The position numbers and the translations under genes were made by a program. Below are positions 44,153 through 53,021 of a stretch of 64,000 bases of DNA, one piece after another (position 1 is the stretch's first letter; every line of letters begins with the position of its first letter). Source of the DNA: Coprobacillus cateniformis (lineage in GTDB: Bacteria; Bacillota_I; Bacilli_A; Erysipelotrichales; Coprobacillaceae). The notes under the pieces are model-generated. The model was not told the DNA's origin. It was given only the letters and a program-made list of their open reading frames with translations, and did no database searches. The stretch covers positions 3,246,041 to 3,310,040 of the forward strand of contig NZ_WSNW01000001.1 of the NCBI RefSeq assembly GCF_009767585.1, in the 5' to 3' direction.

Positions 44153-44217
44153 GAAAATGAGTTATAGTAAGTGTAAATGGGTACCACTATAATCTACATT
44201 TAGGAGGTGTTTTTTTA

Positions 44218-45432
44218 ATGATTAGTGTAGGGATTGATGTTTCAAAAGGAAAAAGTACAGTATGTGCTATGAAAGCATATGGCGAAGTACTGCTAAGTCC
44301 AAAAGACTACAAACACACTACAGAAGAGTTGGATCGATTGATTAAAAATCTCAGTAAGTTTAATGAAGAAATCCATATTACTCTGGAAGCAACAGGTAAT
44401 TATCATTTACCTATTTACATGTACCTCAAATCTAAAGGTTATTTTATTTCAATAATAAATCCTTTAGAGATGAAGCGTTATCGTTGTCAGGGAATCCGTA
44501 ATCCAAAAACAGATCGTATTGATTCCATGATTATAGCGCAGTATGGCATAGATTTTTGGTATCGTGTAAAGCAACAAAATGATAGAGTGCAAGAACGTCA
44601 AGAGTTACGCTTATTGGGAAGACAATATGAGCAATTTATGAAAAGTCGAGTGGCACGTTGTCAGGCTCTCAATGGGTTACTAGATCAAACAATGCCTGGT
44701 GTTTATGAATTATTGAGTGGTTTTAATCGTAATAATGGTAAAGATAAACTGTCAGATTTTGCTTATGACTATTGGCATAACGATAATATTATAAAGAGTT
44801 CTGAAAAAGTATTTATTAAAAAGTATCTCAATTGGCTAAAGAAAAAAGAATACCATCAAAACGAAAAAGAAGCACGCCAGCTTTATGTTCTCGCTAAAAC
44901 AAGTATCTCAACATTATCTTCAACTGCACAATCAACCAAATTACTTGTACAAGAAGCAGTTAATGTTTTGAAAGGAATCAATCTATCTCTCTTTACTATT
45001 TTAAACCAAATGAGAGAATTAGCCAAGACCATGCCTGAATACAGTACAGTACTTTCCATGGGAGGTGTAGGAGAAACATTAGCACCAAGATTAATTGCAG
45101 AGATAGGTGATACACACATGTATCATAGTGGTAAGGCGCTTGTGGCATATGCAGGGATTGATGCACCACCATATCAATCTGGTCAATTTATAGGAACAAA
45201 ACGTCATATATCAAAACGAGGATCATCAACGTTAAGAAAGATTGGATATGAACTGATGGATTCCATCAATAAGCATCAAGTGAAACTTAATGAAGATGCA
45301 GTTTGTCAATTCTTTATGAAAAAACGAGCTGAAGGAAAAGCCTATAGAGTAGCAATGATTGCAGGATATAATAAATTTTTAAGAATCTATTACGCTAAAG
45401 TAAAAGAGGTATTGAATAAAACAATACAATAA
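44218..45432 (+). mobile_element. IS110-family transposase (DEDD recombinase)
   Basis: Intact 404-aa IS110 transposase. N-terminal RuvC-like DEDD domain: MISVGIDVSKGKSTVCAM, ITLEATGNYHLPI, YRCQGIRNPKTDRIDSMIIA. C-terminal Tnp_IS116-like serine domain: YSTVLSMGGVGETLAPRLIAE and YAGIDAPPYQSGQF, KRGSSTLRKIGYEL. IS110 enzymes cut and rejoin DNA under bridge-RNA guidance and leave no inverted repeats, which agrees with the absence of visible ends. AGGAGGTG precedes ATG 44218. All motifs are intact, so it may be active. The element's exact left and right borders are not resolved; it includes at least 43972-45480. Confidence 0.95.
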
Positions 45433-45459
45433 ATCCTAGCTGAGAGGATAAAATAAAAA

Positions 45460-45482
45460 AAACCAGTCTTGCTGGTCTTTTT
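45460..45482 (+). terminator. Terminator downstream of the IS110 transposase
   Basis: AACCAG, loop, CTGGTC and five T, 28 nt after the stop codon. Confidence 0.75.
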
Positions 45483-45497
45483 GGCGTGGTGTATAAT
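45469..45497 (+). promoter_or_regulatory. Promoter driving the small-gene array
   Basis: TTGCTG 45469-45474, 17-bp spacer, TATAAT 45492-45497. The -35 box lies within the IS110 terminator hairpin. A separate inverted repeat AAAGTCAA/TTGACTTT follows at about 45511-45533. Confidence 0.5.
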
Positions 45498-45558
45498 CAT
45501 AAGTAAATAAAGTCAAAAATATGTTGACTTTTATTAGCAGGTTTGTAGGAGGGAGCAT

Positions 45559-46113
45559 ATGATTAAAATAAATTTTATAACATTGGAAGCAGGTTGGATC
45601 AAGGGTGAAATTGTAACCGAAGAAAAAAAGATGTATTTTGATTATAGTTGGATTTCAAATTTTTTGAATGACTTATTAAAAGCAACATTGTCTATAGGTG
45701 GGTACATTGAAGGAATGAATAGAGAAAAATTTACTGCATATTGGGAACCTGCTATTGATGATTGGTTATTATATAAGAAAGAGAATAATTTAATTATACA
45801 AATCAATTGTTTTGAAGATGAAACTAGAAAAAAACAAATAGAAACAACAAAAATTCAATGTGATTACATTGAATTTATAAAAACTCTTTTTGATAGTTTG
45901 ACAAAACTAATTGAGAGAGTTGGAATATACGGTTATCGGACTGAATGGGACGAAGAATTTCCACTTAGTTTATATTTAAAATTATATGATATTATTTATG
46001 ACAGAAATTATCTTGATTTAAAAGAGTGGCCCTTAGAAGAAACATATTGTCAAGGTAGTCATGTTTCAAATGTTTCTAATGAATTAGCACTATTAAATGA
46101 AATTTTCAAATAA
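45559..46113 (+). CDS. Unknown protein 1 of the small-gene array
   Basis: A 184-aa acidic cytoplasmic protein, not recognised. It starts MIKINFITLEAGWIKGEI, has aromatic-rich stretches (FTAYWEPAIDDWLLYKK) and a helical C-terminal half, with no membrane segment and no catalytic motif. Size, acidity and setting among other unrelated small genes between IS copies recall immunity proteins of polymorphic toxin systems or contact-dependent inhibition; this is inference only. GGAGGGAG precedes the ATG. It is the only array gene with its own promoter-like sequence. Confidence 0.65.
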   Translation: MIKINFITLEAGWIKGEIVTEEKKMYFDYSWISNFLNDLLKATLSIGGYIEGMNREKFTAYWEPAIDDWLLYKKENNLIIQINCFEDETRKKQIETTKIQCDYIEFIKTLFDSLTKLIERVGIYGYRTEWDEEFPLSLYLKLYDIIYDRNYLDLKEWPLEETYCQGSHVSNVSNELALLNEIFK

Positions 46114-46162
46114 ATAAATAAATTCATATAATGGAATAGGTTTTTTATTCAGAAATAATTAT

Positions 46163-46201
46163 ACAAATTCCAGTTTATCGAAGTGATAAATTAGAATTTG
46201 T
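46163..46201 (+). repeat. Array palindrome 1
   Basis: Imperfect hairpin: ACAAATTC at the left end, GAATTTGT at the right, inner TTTATC/GATAAA and 5-nt loop. Related in sequence and position to the elements at 46671 and 47207. Confidence 0.65.
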
Positions 46202-46225
46202 AGTTAAGATTGGGAGGGAATGATT

Positions 46226-46666
46226 ATGGGGTTATTTAGCAAAATAAAAAAGAAAGAAAAAGAGTCTTGGAAAGTTTATCAAGATATGCTAGGAGATCAA
46301 AAGTTAAGTGTAAGAGTTGATACTAAATATGTTAATAAAAATTACAATAATACTTTCTATATTCAATTAAAATATAGTGGAGAAGAAGTCAACGATTTAC
46401 CAAATAAGGAATTTCTAAATGAATTAGCAGTTTTGGAAGAAAGAGTGCTTGAAATGGTAAAGAATACATTCGAAGATAATGTTGTATTTTTGGGCACAGC
46501 CACATTTGGTGGAAGCAGTTATATTACATTTGCTTCAAATTTAGATATTAAGTGGAATGATTATATTAAAGAAACAATAGATACAGACTTAATAACAGGA
46601 ATTTATCCAAATGATAATATGGGATATTATAAACATGTCTTATATCCTGATTTTTTGAGGTATTGA
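46226..46666 (+). CDS. Unknown protein 2 of the small-gene array
   Basis: A 146-aa soluble protein, begins MGLFSKIKKKEKESWKVYQD. A mixed alpha/beta pattern follows, with the strand VVFLGTATFGGSSYITFAS. It slightly resembles small DUF695-like proteins, but that is a weak impression. ATG 46226 is chosen 8 nt after GGGAGGG; the ATG at 46220 abuts the site. It lies between two related palindromes, in the same direction as its neighbours. Confidence 0.65.
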   Translation: MGLFSKIKKKEKESWKVYQDMLGDQKLSVRVDTKYVNKNYNNTFYIQLKYSGEEVNDLPNKEFLNELAVLEERVLEMVKNTFEDNVVFLGTATFGGSSYITFASNLDIKWNDYIKETIDTDLITGIYPNDNMGYYKHVLYPDFLRY

Positions 46667-46670
46667 TTGT

Positions 46671-46708
46671 GAAATTCTAGTTTATAGAGTTGTGAAAATG
46701 AGAATTTG
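46671..46708 (+). repeat. Array palindrome 2
   Basis: AAATTCT ... AGAATTT outer arms around AGTTTAT ... GAAAAT; same size and place (just before the ribosome site) as the elements at 46163 and 47207. Confidence 0.6.
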
Positions 46709-46719
46709 TGGAGGAAATT

Positions 46720-47202
46720 ATGATACAGGGCAAAGAGGGACTTCTTGGATTATTTTTAATTATTATGGGGTTATCAATGTTTTTGATGTGTTCAGTATAT
46801 TATAAAACAAGGAAAATGCAATATGCGTGGATGACATTTGGTTTCCTTTATACTTTTGGTATTCTTATGTTGATGACTGATAATCCTATAAAGTCATATT
46901 TGAATGTATCATCAAATAGTAATTTTTATTCTATACCTTCTCTTATAATTTTAATCATAGGTATTATGTTATCTTATATTTTGTTAGGTAACAAAGGTGA
47001 AAAATATGTAATTGTAGGAATTTTATTTAGTGTAGGAATACACTTTCTACCATTTAATTCAATTTATACTATTATTTTAAGTATTCTAGTTACTTTGAAT
47101 GCTATATATTCTTTTGTCAAAAAAGATAGTTCTGTTTATATAACACTTTTAATAGATGCACTATTGAAAATTGTTATGGGGATTGCATTATTGTTTATAT
47201 AG
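46720..47202 (+). CDS. Unknown membrane protein 3 of the small-gene array
   Basis: A 160-aa protein with about five hydrophobic segments (residues about 8-25, 40-55, 70-90, 95-128, 140-160). No family recognised. ATG 46720 follows GGAGG at 5 nt; a GTG start at 46708 would fall within the ribosome site and the palindrome. Membrane-type immunity proteins with this shape are known for pore-forming or lipid-II-targeting toxins, but nothing here proves such a role. Confidence 0.65.
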   Translation: MIQGKEGLLGLFLIIMGLSMFLMCSVYYKTRKMQYAWMTFGFLYTFGILMLMTDNPIKSYLNVSSNSNFYSIPSLIILIIGIMLSYILLGNKGEKYVIVGILFSVGIHFLPFNSIYTIILSILVTLNAIYSFVKKDSSVYITLLIDALLKIVMGIALLFI

Positions 47203-47206
47203 AACT

Positions 47207-47246
47207 ACAAATTTCAGTTTGTCAAACTGTAAAATTATAATTTTTT
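47207..47246 (+). repeat. Array palindrome 3
   Basis: ACAAATTTCAGTTTGTC at the left and AAAATTATAATTTTTT at the right; more degenerate than the other two but alignable with them base for base in the left arm. Confidence 0.55.
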
Positions 47247-47259
47247 AAGGGAGCAAAGC

Positions 47260-47670
47260 GTGATAATGAATGATAAATTAAAGCCCAAAAAGGTAACAAA
47301 AATTGTATATAATTTTTTGATTTTATTTGCTGCTATACTAGCATTCACACGTTGGATGAGTGTCTTTAATAATGACATAATAGTGATTAATGCAGAAATA
47401 AATTCTCATATTTCAAACTTTGCATTAAGTTTGGTGTTCTATTTAGGTGTTGGTTTTACTTGGATTTTGCAAAAAAAGACATTTCATAAAATCATTTTAT
47501 TGGGAGTGTTTATTATTGTTGCAAATATTTTATGCGAAACAGTAATGGGTTTTATGAACACAACTGATATCTTAGATGCAGTATATGGTATAGTTGGAAC
47601 TTTAATAGGTTTTTGTTACTTCTTAGTGATAAATAAATACGGACTAGAAGTTATTCATGATGAGAGTTGA
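47260..47670 (+). CDS. Unknown membrane protein 4 of the small-gene array
   Basis: A 136-aa protein with four hydrophobic segments (about 14-30, 45-65, 75-97, 105-127) and a charged N-terminus (KLKPKKVTK). Not recognised. GTG 47260 is 6 nt after AAGGGAG; ATG 47266 is an alternative. It is the last gene before the decayed IS110 copy. Confidence 0.6.
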   Translation: MIMNDKLKPKKVTKIVYNFLILFAAILAFTRWMSVFNNDIIVINAEINSHISNFALSLVFYLGVGFTWILQKKTFHKIILLGVFIIVANILCETVMGFMNTTDILDAVYGIVGTLIGFCYFLVINKYGLEVIHDES

Positions 47671-47689
47671 GTTATATACAAACTGGCTA

Positions 47690-48955
47690 ATAGAAATTAA
47701 GTATATTTTTAAAATATTTTATAGTTTTGCTACGGAATAATGAAAAGGCAATAGAAATGTGTATTTCACTAGTTTGTTTGGTGTTACTTATTTCTGATTC
47801 ATTCAATATTTTTGATACACGTGGATGATATATCTTTAAAAATTTATTATGGTCAGCTATCAGAGATACTCTATACACTTTTCCTTCTTCACGTTTCTTT
47901 AAAAAGAATTGACATCTAATGCCATCAATCAATGCTTGTTTATAGATTCCAATAATTTATATCTTATTTTTCTTAATGTTGAAGAATCGCATTTTGATAT
48001 ATGACGTTTAGTGCCTGTGAATTGATTAGATGATAGAGGGCATCTACACCCAGCAGTACTTTAGTGCTATGAAAATAGCGAGATCTCCTATTTCTGCAAT
48101 ATGTCTTGGGGCTAGTGTTTCTCTAACGCCACCCATCGAAAGAACTATGCTGTATTCAGGCGTATTCTTAGCTAAATTTCTCATTTGGTTTAAAATGATA
48201 AAGAGGGAAGAATTAATTTTTTTTAGAACTGTTACCGCCTCTTGGAAAAGCATTTTTGTTGATGCTAAGTAAGATGGAAATGTGGTGATACTTGATTGAA
48301 ATATGAAACAGAGTTTGTGGGCTTCGTTTTCATTGTGGCGGTATTCATTTTTCTTTAACTAATTAAGATACTTTTTAATGAATAATTTCTTTGAACTCTT
48401 TGCAATATTATCGCAATGCCAATAGTCAAAAACGAAGTCATATAGCTTATCTTTGCCATTATAGCGATTGAAATATCTAATAATCTATATACATTAGGCA
48501 TGGTCTGAACAATCAGTTGATTGAGTAACTAGCAATAAGCGATGCATTTCATATACTGCTCGTATTGTTTCCCTAATAGACAGAGTTCCTGATGCTCTTG
48601 AGTTCTATCGATCTGTCGCATTATGCGATATCAAAAAATCAATGTCATATTGAGCTATGATTAATGAATCAATACAATCTGTTTTATGGTTATGAATATC
48701 TTGGTATCTATACCGTTTTATTTCTAATCTAAAAATAAGAGATAGGCAAATGATAACAACTTGTGGATTCCATAGTGATATGAATCTCATCTTTAAAGTT
48801 TTTGAACTTTTCTAAAAACATCTCCTTAAATGTAGATTATAGTGGTATCCATTCATAATTACTACAATTCATTCTCGCTGGTGACACATAAGCATATATG
48901 TAATATAAAAGTCACAACCTGCATAATCGAATACAGATAATAAGGGACTGGTTGT
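47690..48955 (-). pseudogene. Decayed second IS110 element, inverted
   Basis: Minus-strand relic related to the IS110 element at 44218. Recognisable pieces: leader conserved at 48816-48946; DEIHITMES and YHLPI (about 48750-48790); KRYRYQDIHNHKTDCIDS; LNQMRNLAKNTPEYSIVLSM and GGVRETLAPRHIAEIGD (48253-48044); CQFFLKKREEGKVYRVSLIA near 47900. The first ~50 codons are missing and several frameshifts or stops divide it. It encloses, with the intact copy, the four-gene array in opposite orientation. Amino-acid similarity to the intact copy is clear but not near-identical, so it is an older, separate insertion rather than a recent copy. Confidence 0.88.
48816..48946 (-). ncRNA. Remnant of bridge-RNA region of the second IS110 copy
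   Basis: Aligns with 44087-44217 of the intact element, including CCCTTATT, GATTATGCAGGTTGTGAC and ACCACTATAATCTACATTTA before the ribosome site. The arms GTTGTGAC (48911-48918) and GTCACCAGC (48877-48885) keep the stem, with one change in the arm, while the enclosed loop is 25 nt and differs from the 21-nt loop of the intact copy. The upstream half, including the first hairpin, is missing. Confidence 0.55.
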
Positions 48956-49001
48956 CTTTTTATCAATGGAAGTAATTAAATTTTTATCTATTGTGCAGAA
49001 T

Positions 49002-49030
49002 AAATAAGCAGATTTTCTGCTTATTTTTTT
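49002..49030 (+). terminator. Hairpin terminator upstream of the EamA gene
   Basis: AAATAAGCAGA, loop, TCTGCTTATTT and T run; probably the end of a lost gene replaced by IS DNA. Confidence 0.7.
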
Positions 49031-49072
49031 GTTAAATTATAAATAAGTGTGCATACTTATCTTGGTGATTCT

Positions 49073-49957
49073 ATGTCTATATATATACAACTTTTATTGG
49101 CAAGTTTTTTTTGGGGAAGTAATGTTATTGTTATGAAACTTCTTCTGGATGAAATACCATTTTTATTATTGGCTACAATGCGTGTTTTTTTATCTCTTAT
49201 TTTTTTAGGGATTTACTTAAAGTGGAAAAAGATTTCTTTTGATTATGATTATAAGAAAAAAGCATTGGCTATTGGGATTTTAGCGATTTACTTGAATTTC
49301 TTTTTTACTTTTTTAGGAATGAATCAAGTGAAAGGGATAGATAATGCGTTTATGAATGCTTTGGCGCCTATACTTACTTTTGTGTTTTCTTTGTTGTTAT
49401 TAAAACAAAAAGGCAATATGAAAGAATATATTGCGATTGGTATGACAGTTTTTGCTTTTTTATTATCTATACGCTTTAAAATATTTTCAATTAAAATAGG
49501 TTTTTGGTATTTGTTTCTAGGAATGGTTTTATATATGTTAGCAAATGTATGCATTCAAAAATGGAAATTACATAATTCCTTGATTCTCTCATTTTATGAA
49601 TTATTATTTGGTTTTTTCTTTTTAACTATTCATTGTTTTGTTCAAGGACAATTTCAATTACAACCATTATTTGAAATTTCTTTGTTTCATTGGTTATTGT
49701 TTTTGATAATATCAGGTATTGGATTTGCATTTATACAGGTGACTTATATGCGTTCTATTGGTGTTATTGGGGCTTTGAAGACAAGTTTTTTTCTGAGTTT
49801 AAATCCTATTATTACTTATATTGAGTCACTGCTGTTTTTGAATGAGAAATTTGATATTATTCATTTTATAGGATTTGTTATTTTGGCAATTGCGATTTAT
49901 ATGATGAATGGGCAAAAAGAAAAGAGAACTAATTCTCTTTCTCGTAGTGATGAATAA
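49073..49957 (+). CDS. EamA-family (DMT) transporter
   Basis: A 294-aa membrane protein with ten hydrophobic segments forming two EamA repeats (about 1-135 and 150-290). LLASFFWGSNVIVMKLLL at the start and LNPIITYIESLLFLNEK near the end are typical of drug/metabolite exporters. The substrate is unknown. ATG 49073 follows GGTGAT; the longer frame from GTG 49049 adds non-typical residues. Its 3' end overlaps that of the convergent dehydrogenase by 29 nt. Confidence 0.88.
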   Translation: MSIYIQLLLASFFWGSNVIVMKLLLDEIPFLLLATMRVFLSLIFLGIYLKWKKISFDYDYKKKALAIGILAIYLNFFFTFLGMNQVKGIDNAFMNALAPILTFVFSLLLLKQKGNMKEYIAIGMTVFAFLLSIRFKIFSIKIGFWYLFLGMVLYMLANVCIQKWKLHNSLILSFYELLFGFFFLTIHCFVQGQFQLQPLFEISLFHWLLFLIISGIGFAFIQVTYMRSIGVIGALKTSFFLSLNPIITYIESLLFLNEKFDIIHFIGFVILAIAIYMMNGQKEKRTNSLSRSDE

Positions 49958-50789
49958 GCGCTTGTGTTCCTAACTCATCTTCATTTAAGTTTGTATACAT
50001 TTCTAAAACTTTATTCAATATGTCTAATTGGATATCACGATCGCTCATTTCTTTTTGAGCGATTTTCATATCTTTGATAAAGTGTTTGATATAGAATCCT
50101 GGATTAAAATTGTTATCTAAAATGGCTTGCCCATTATGTTCTAATTGCCAACTTCCAGCTGCACCCTTGCTAATACATTTCATCATTGTATCTGTTTCAA
50201 GACCAGTTTGGTGAGCGTAATGAATAGCTTCTACAACACCTGCAATTGTTCCAGCAATCACAATTTGATTTGTCATTTTCGTATGTTGACCAAGTCCTGC
50301 TTGACCAACATAATTGATTGTTTGACCAAGAATTTGAAAAAGGGGATAAACATCTTCATAAACATTTTTGTCGCCTCCAACCATAATTGAAAGTGTTCCA
50401 TTTTTAGCACCTATATCACCGCCAGAAACAGGAGCATCTAAACTTTTTATATTTCTGATTTTTGCATCAGTATAAATCTTTTGTGCTAAAGCTGGAGCAG
50501 ATGTTGTAAAATCAATACAAATTGCATTTTCCTTAGCATTTTCTAGGATTCCATGATTTCCATAATAAATATCTTCCACATCTTTTGGATAACCTACCAT
50601 TGTCATAATAATATCTTTATTTTGGACACATTCTTGGATTGAGTTACACCAGTCTATACCTTCATTTATTAAATCATTCACTTTTGATTTTGTACGTGTA
50701 AAAATTGTGATATGATATCCAGCTTTATTTAAATTGCGAACCATCGATTTTCCCATAACACCTACTCCTATAAATGCTATATTTTTCAT
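49929..50789 (-). CDS. NAD(P)-dependent beta-hydroxyacid dehydrogenase (GarR/HIBADH-like)
   Basis: A 286-aa enzyme of the 3-hydroxyisobutyrate/2-hydroxy-3-oxopropionate reductase family. N-terminal dinucleotide fold NIAFIGVGVMGKSMVRNLN; substrate motif SLDAPVSGGDIGAKNGTLS; catalytic lysine in GLGQHTKMTNQI, where the usual NN is NQ. Substrate cannot be predicted. ATG 50789 follows AAGGAGG; the longer frame to 50825 runs through that site. It is divergent from the AraC-type regulator, which may control it. Confidence 0.88.
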   Translation of the reverse strand: MKNIAFIGVGVMGKSMVRNLNKAGYHITIFTRTKSKVNDLINEGIDWCNSIQECVQNKDIIMTMVGYPKDVEDIYYGNHGILENAKENAICIDFTTSAPALAQKIYTDAKIRNIKSLDAPVSGGDIGAKNGTLSIMVGGDKNVYEDVYPLFQILGQTINYVGQAGLGQHTKMTNQIVIAGTIAGVVEAIHYAHQTGLETDTMMKCISKGAAGSWQLEHNGQAILDNNFNPGFYIKHFIKDMKIAQKEMSDRDIQLDILNKVLEMYTNLNEDELGTQALIHHYEKEN

Positions 50790-50925
50790 TATATATTCCT
50801 CCTTAATTTTTTTATATTTTATCATGGATAAAGTTGATTGGGTATCTTTCTTTATGCATTATAGCAAATTTGATGTCAAATAAACCAAAAAGAAGTTATA
50901 TAATGGAATCAGGGAGGTTGGTAGG

Positions 50926-51852
50926 ATGAACAAATCTACAAACAAAGAATTGATAGAAGAGATTTTAAATTTTATTGAATGTCATCTTTATGATGAGAAT
51001 TTAAATCTTGATCGTATTGCATTACATTTTGGTTATTCAAGGTATCATTTGCATCGTTTATTTACTGCTTCAACACATTTTTCTCTTCATAATTATATTC
51101 AAAGAAGGCGGTTGAGTGAAACAGGAGAATTATTGGTGAAAACAGATCAAAGAATTATTGATATTGCCTTACAAGCTGGTTATGAGTCTCAACGTTCTTT
51201 CTCTAAAGCTTTTAAGAAATTACATCATGTGACACCAAATGCTTATCGTCACAAACAAAAGTATGATCCTGTGCAAGTGAAATATGAATTATCAGAGACT
51301 TGTCTTTCTTTAAGTGAAACAAAAATATTTGATGTCAGAATTGAAGAAAAGAATTCAATGATATTTGTTGGGATGAAAGCTAATACTTCTAAAGGTTTTT
51401 ATGTCATTGGCAAATGCTGGCATCAATTACATAAATATAAACATCTCATTTTAAATCGAATGGATAATGATTTTTTGGTTGGTATCAATGACTATTCATT
51501 CTTTGAAAAAAATAAAGAACAGCCTCATTTTGATTATTATGCAGTTGCTGAAGTGGTGGATTTAAAAGATGTTCCAGTGAATATGACAACAAAAAGCTTA
51601 CCTGCTTCACAATATATTGTATTTTCCTTGAAAGGGCATAATGAAGAAAGTATGCAAGATATTATAGAATACATTTATAATCATTGGTTTCTAGAAACAA
51701 CTTTATTATTTAATCAAAATTGTATGTATGATTTTGTGAAGTATGGTGAACAGAGTGATGAGCAAGGTATGAGCTTAATAGAATATTGGATACCTATTCT
51801 TGACTCCTGTTTAGATAATGATACAATTAAATTTGGTGATAATAATGAATGA
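50926..51852 (+). CDS. AraC-family regulator with GyrI-like effector domain
   Basis: A 308-aa regulator. Two helix-turn-helices lie at the N-terminus (about 10-110): LNLDRIALHFGYSRYHLHRL and DIALQAGYESQRSFSKAFKK with the P-x-x-YR end. Residues about 135-300 resemble the GyrI-like small-molecule-binding domain (YYAVAEVVDLK, SLPASQYIVFSLKG), an order seen in Rob/BmrR-like multidrug regulators. The next gene, a methyltransferase, overlaps its 3' end by 8 nt, and the dehydrogenase diverges from it. The ligand is unknown. Confidence 0.9.
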   Translation: MNKSTNKELIEEILNFIECHLYDENLNLDRIALHFGYSRYHLHRLFTASTHFSLHNYIQRRRLSETGELLVKTDQRIIDIALQAGYESQRSFSKAFKKLHHVTPNAYRHKQKYDPVQVKYELSETCLSLSETKIFDVRIEEKNSMIFVGMKANTSKGFYVIGKCWHQLHKYKHLILNRMDNDFLVGINDYSFFEKNKEQPHFDYYAVAEVVDLKDVPVNMTTKSLPASQYIVFSLKGHNEESMQDIIEYIYNHWFLETTLLFNQNCMYDFVKYGEQSDEQGMSLIEYWIPILDSCLDNDTIKFGDNNE

Positions 51853-52543
51853 AAAAACAATTCCAACTTGGGAACTTTTACAAAAAAGAATAACATATAA
51901 ACAATTAGGGCGAATCAAGAATAAGAGAATTCTTGATTTTGGAAGTGGGAATGGTGTCATGTCTTCATATTTAGCTAAAGATAATGAAGTCATTGCAATA
52001 GAGCCAAATCAAAATATGTTCAAAGATATGCTTTATCAGAATTCATTTATTCAAATTATTGGCGGATTAGAGGAATTAAGAAAGCAAACAAAAGAATCCT
52101 TTGATGTCATTGTGTGTCACAATGTTTTAGAATATGCTCAGTGTCGAGAAGAGATTGTTAAAGAATTTTATAGACTTTTAAAACCGGCAGGATTCTTATC
52201 AGTTGTTAAACATAATAAGAGAGGAAGAGTCATGCAAATGGTTGTTTTGCTAAATGAATTTGCAACTGCTCATCAAATTTTAGATGGTCAAAATGGATAT
52301 GCACAAGATTTTGGTGAGATTCATTACTTTGATGATCAGGATATTTGCAGATGGGAAAAACGTTTTGTATTAGAGAAAACTTTAGGGATTCGTACATTTT
52401 GGGATTTACAGCAAAATCAAGATGTTCAAACAGAGGAGGAGTGGCAGGAAAATATGATTGAAATAGAAGAAAGAGTCAGTACAATTCCTGAATTTCAATC
52501 CATTGCTTTTTTTCATCATGTCTTCTATCACAAAGAGATTTAA
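51845..52543 (+). CDS. SAM-dependent methyltransferase
   Basis: A 232-aa class I methyltransferase with motif I RILDFGSGNGVMSSYLA, acidic loop VIAIEPN, and VCHNVLEYAQCREEIVKEF for motifs IV-V. It resembles UbiE/TylM-like methyltransferases in general, without substrate clues. ATG 51845 has GGTGAT upstream and overlaps the regulator gene, so the two are co-translated and the enzyme may belong to the same response. Confidence 0.88.
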   Translation: MNEKTIPTWELLQKRITYKQLGRIKNKRILDFGSGNGVMSSYLAKDNEVIAIEPNQNMFKDMLYQNSFIQIIGGLEELRKQTKESFDVIVCHNVLEYAQCREEIVKEFYRLLKPAGFLSVVKHNKRGRVMQMVVLLNEFATAHQILDGQNGYAQDFGEIHYFDDQDICRWEKRFVLEKTLGIRTFWDLQQNQDVQTEEEWQENMIEIEERVSTIPEFQSIAFFHHVFYHKEI

Positions 52544-52553
52544 CGAAATTATC

Positions 52554-52581
52554 TTGACTTTTTCGTATCTTTCTATATAAT
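52554..52581 (+). promoter_or_regulatory. Promoter of rpsO
   Basis: TTGACT 52554-52559, 16-bp spacer, TATAAT 52576-52581. Confidence 0.8.
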
Positions 52582-52587
52582 AACAAG

Positions 52588-52662
52588 TGCGGCTATCTCT
52601 AGGATATAAGAGTCCTCGACCTATACCTTGGATTTGGCTAAGTTAAATAAAAGGAGGAAACA
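52588..52662 (+). promoter_or_regulatory. Structured rpsO leader (possible S15 autoregulatory site)
   Basis: About 75 nt between the predicted start and the ribosome site can form GGA/TCC and TAGG/CCTA pairings and a CTTGG...CTAAG hairpin near the 3' end. Firmicute rpsO leaders commonly bind S15 to repress translation. No exact consensus was confirmed by eye. Confidence 0.4.
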
Positions 52663-52665
52663 TAA

Positions 52666-52932
52666 ATGTTAACTAAAGAAGAAAAAACTGCTATCATGAA
52701 AGAATATGCAACTAAAGAAGGAGATACAGGTTCTCCAGAAGTACAAATTGCTGTATTAACTGCTGATATCAACAAATTAAATGGACATTTTAAAGTTCAC
52801 AAAAAAGATCATCATTCTAATAGAGGTCTTTTAAAGAAAATTGGTAGAAGAAGAGATTTGTTAAAATATTTAAAAAATAAAGATCTTGATAGATATACAA
52901 CATTAGTTGATAAGTTAGGATTAAGAAGATAG
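52666..52932 (+). CDS. rpsO: 30S ribosomal protein S15
   Basis: An 88-aa small-subunit protein binding the 16S rRNA three-way junction. It begins MLTKEEKTAIMKEYATKEGD and contains TGSPEVQIAVLTADINKL and HSNRGLLKKIGRRRDLLKYL. Strong AAAGGAGG precedes the ATG. Firmicutes usually have pnp directly downstream; here mgtE and a membrane protein are placed between rpsO and pnp. Confidence 0.97.
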   Translation: MLTKEEKTAIMKEYATKEGDTGSPEVQIAVLTADINKLNGHFKVHKKDHHSNRGLLKKIGRRRDLLKYLKNKDLDRYTTLVDKLGLRR

Positions 52933-52939
52933 TCATGAG

Positions 52940-52969
52940 GGATATTGTTGAAAAAACAATATCCTTTTT
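52940..52969 (+). terminator. Intrinsic terminator of rpsO
   Basis: GGATATTGTT, loop, AACAATATCC followed by T5. Confidence 0.88.
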
Positions 52970-53021
52970 GTTTTGATTTTGTTATAATAATTGATGAATT
53001 GTGACGAAAGGATGTGATTGC

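Noticed and set aside
46163..47246. Array palindromes as integron attC sites
   Set aside because: They lack the attC core boxes (GTTRRRY and its complement), are shorter than usual attC, and no tyrosine integrase is in the window. Only the general likeness is kept.
47690..48272. Plus-strand ORFs inside the decayed IS110 copy
   Set aside because: They are antisense shadows; the minus-strand translation matches the intact transposase.
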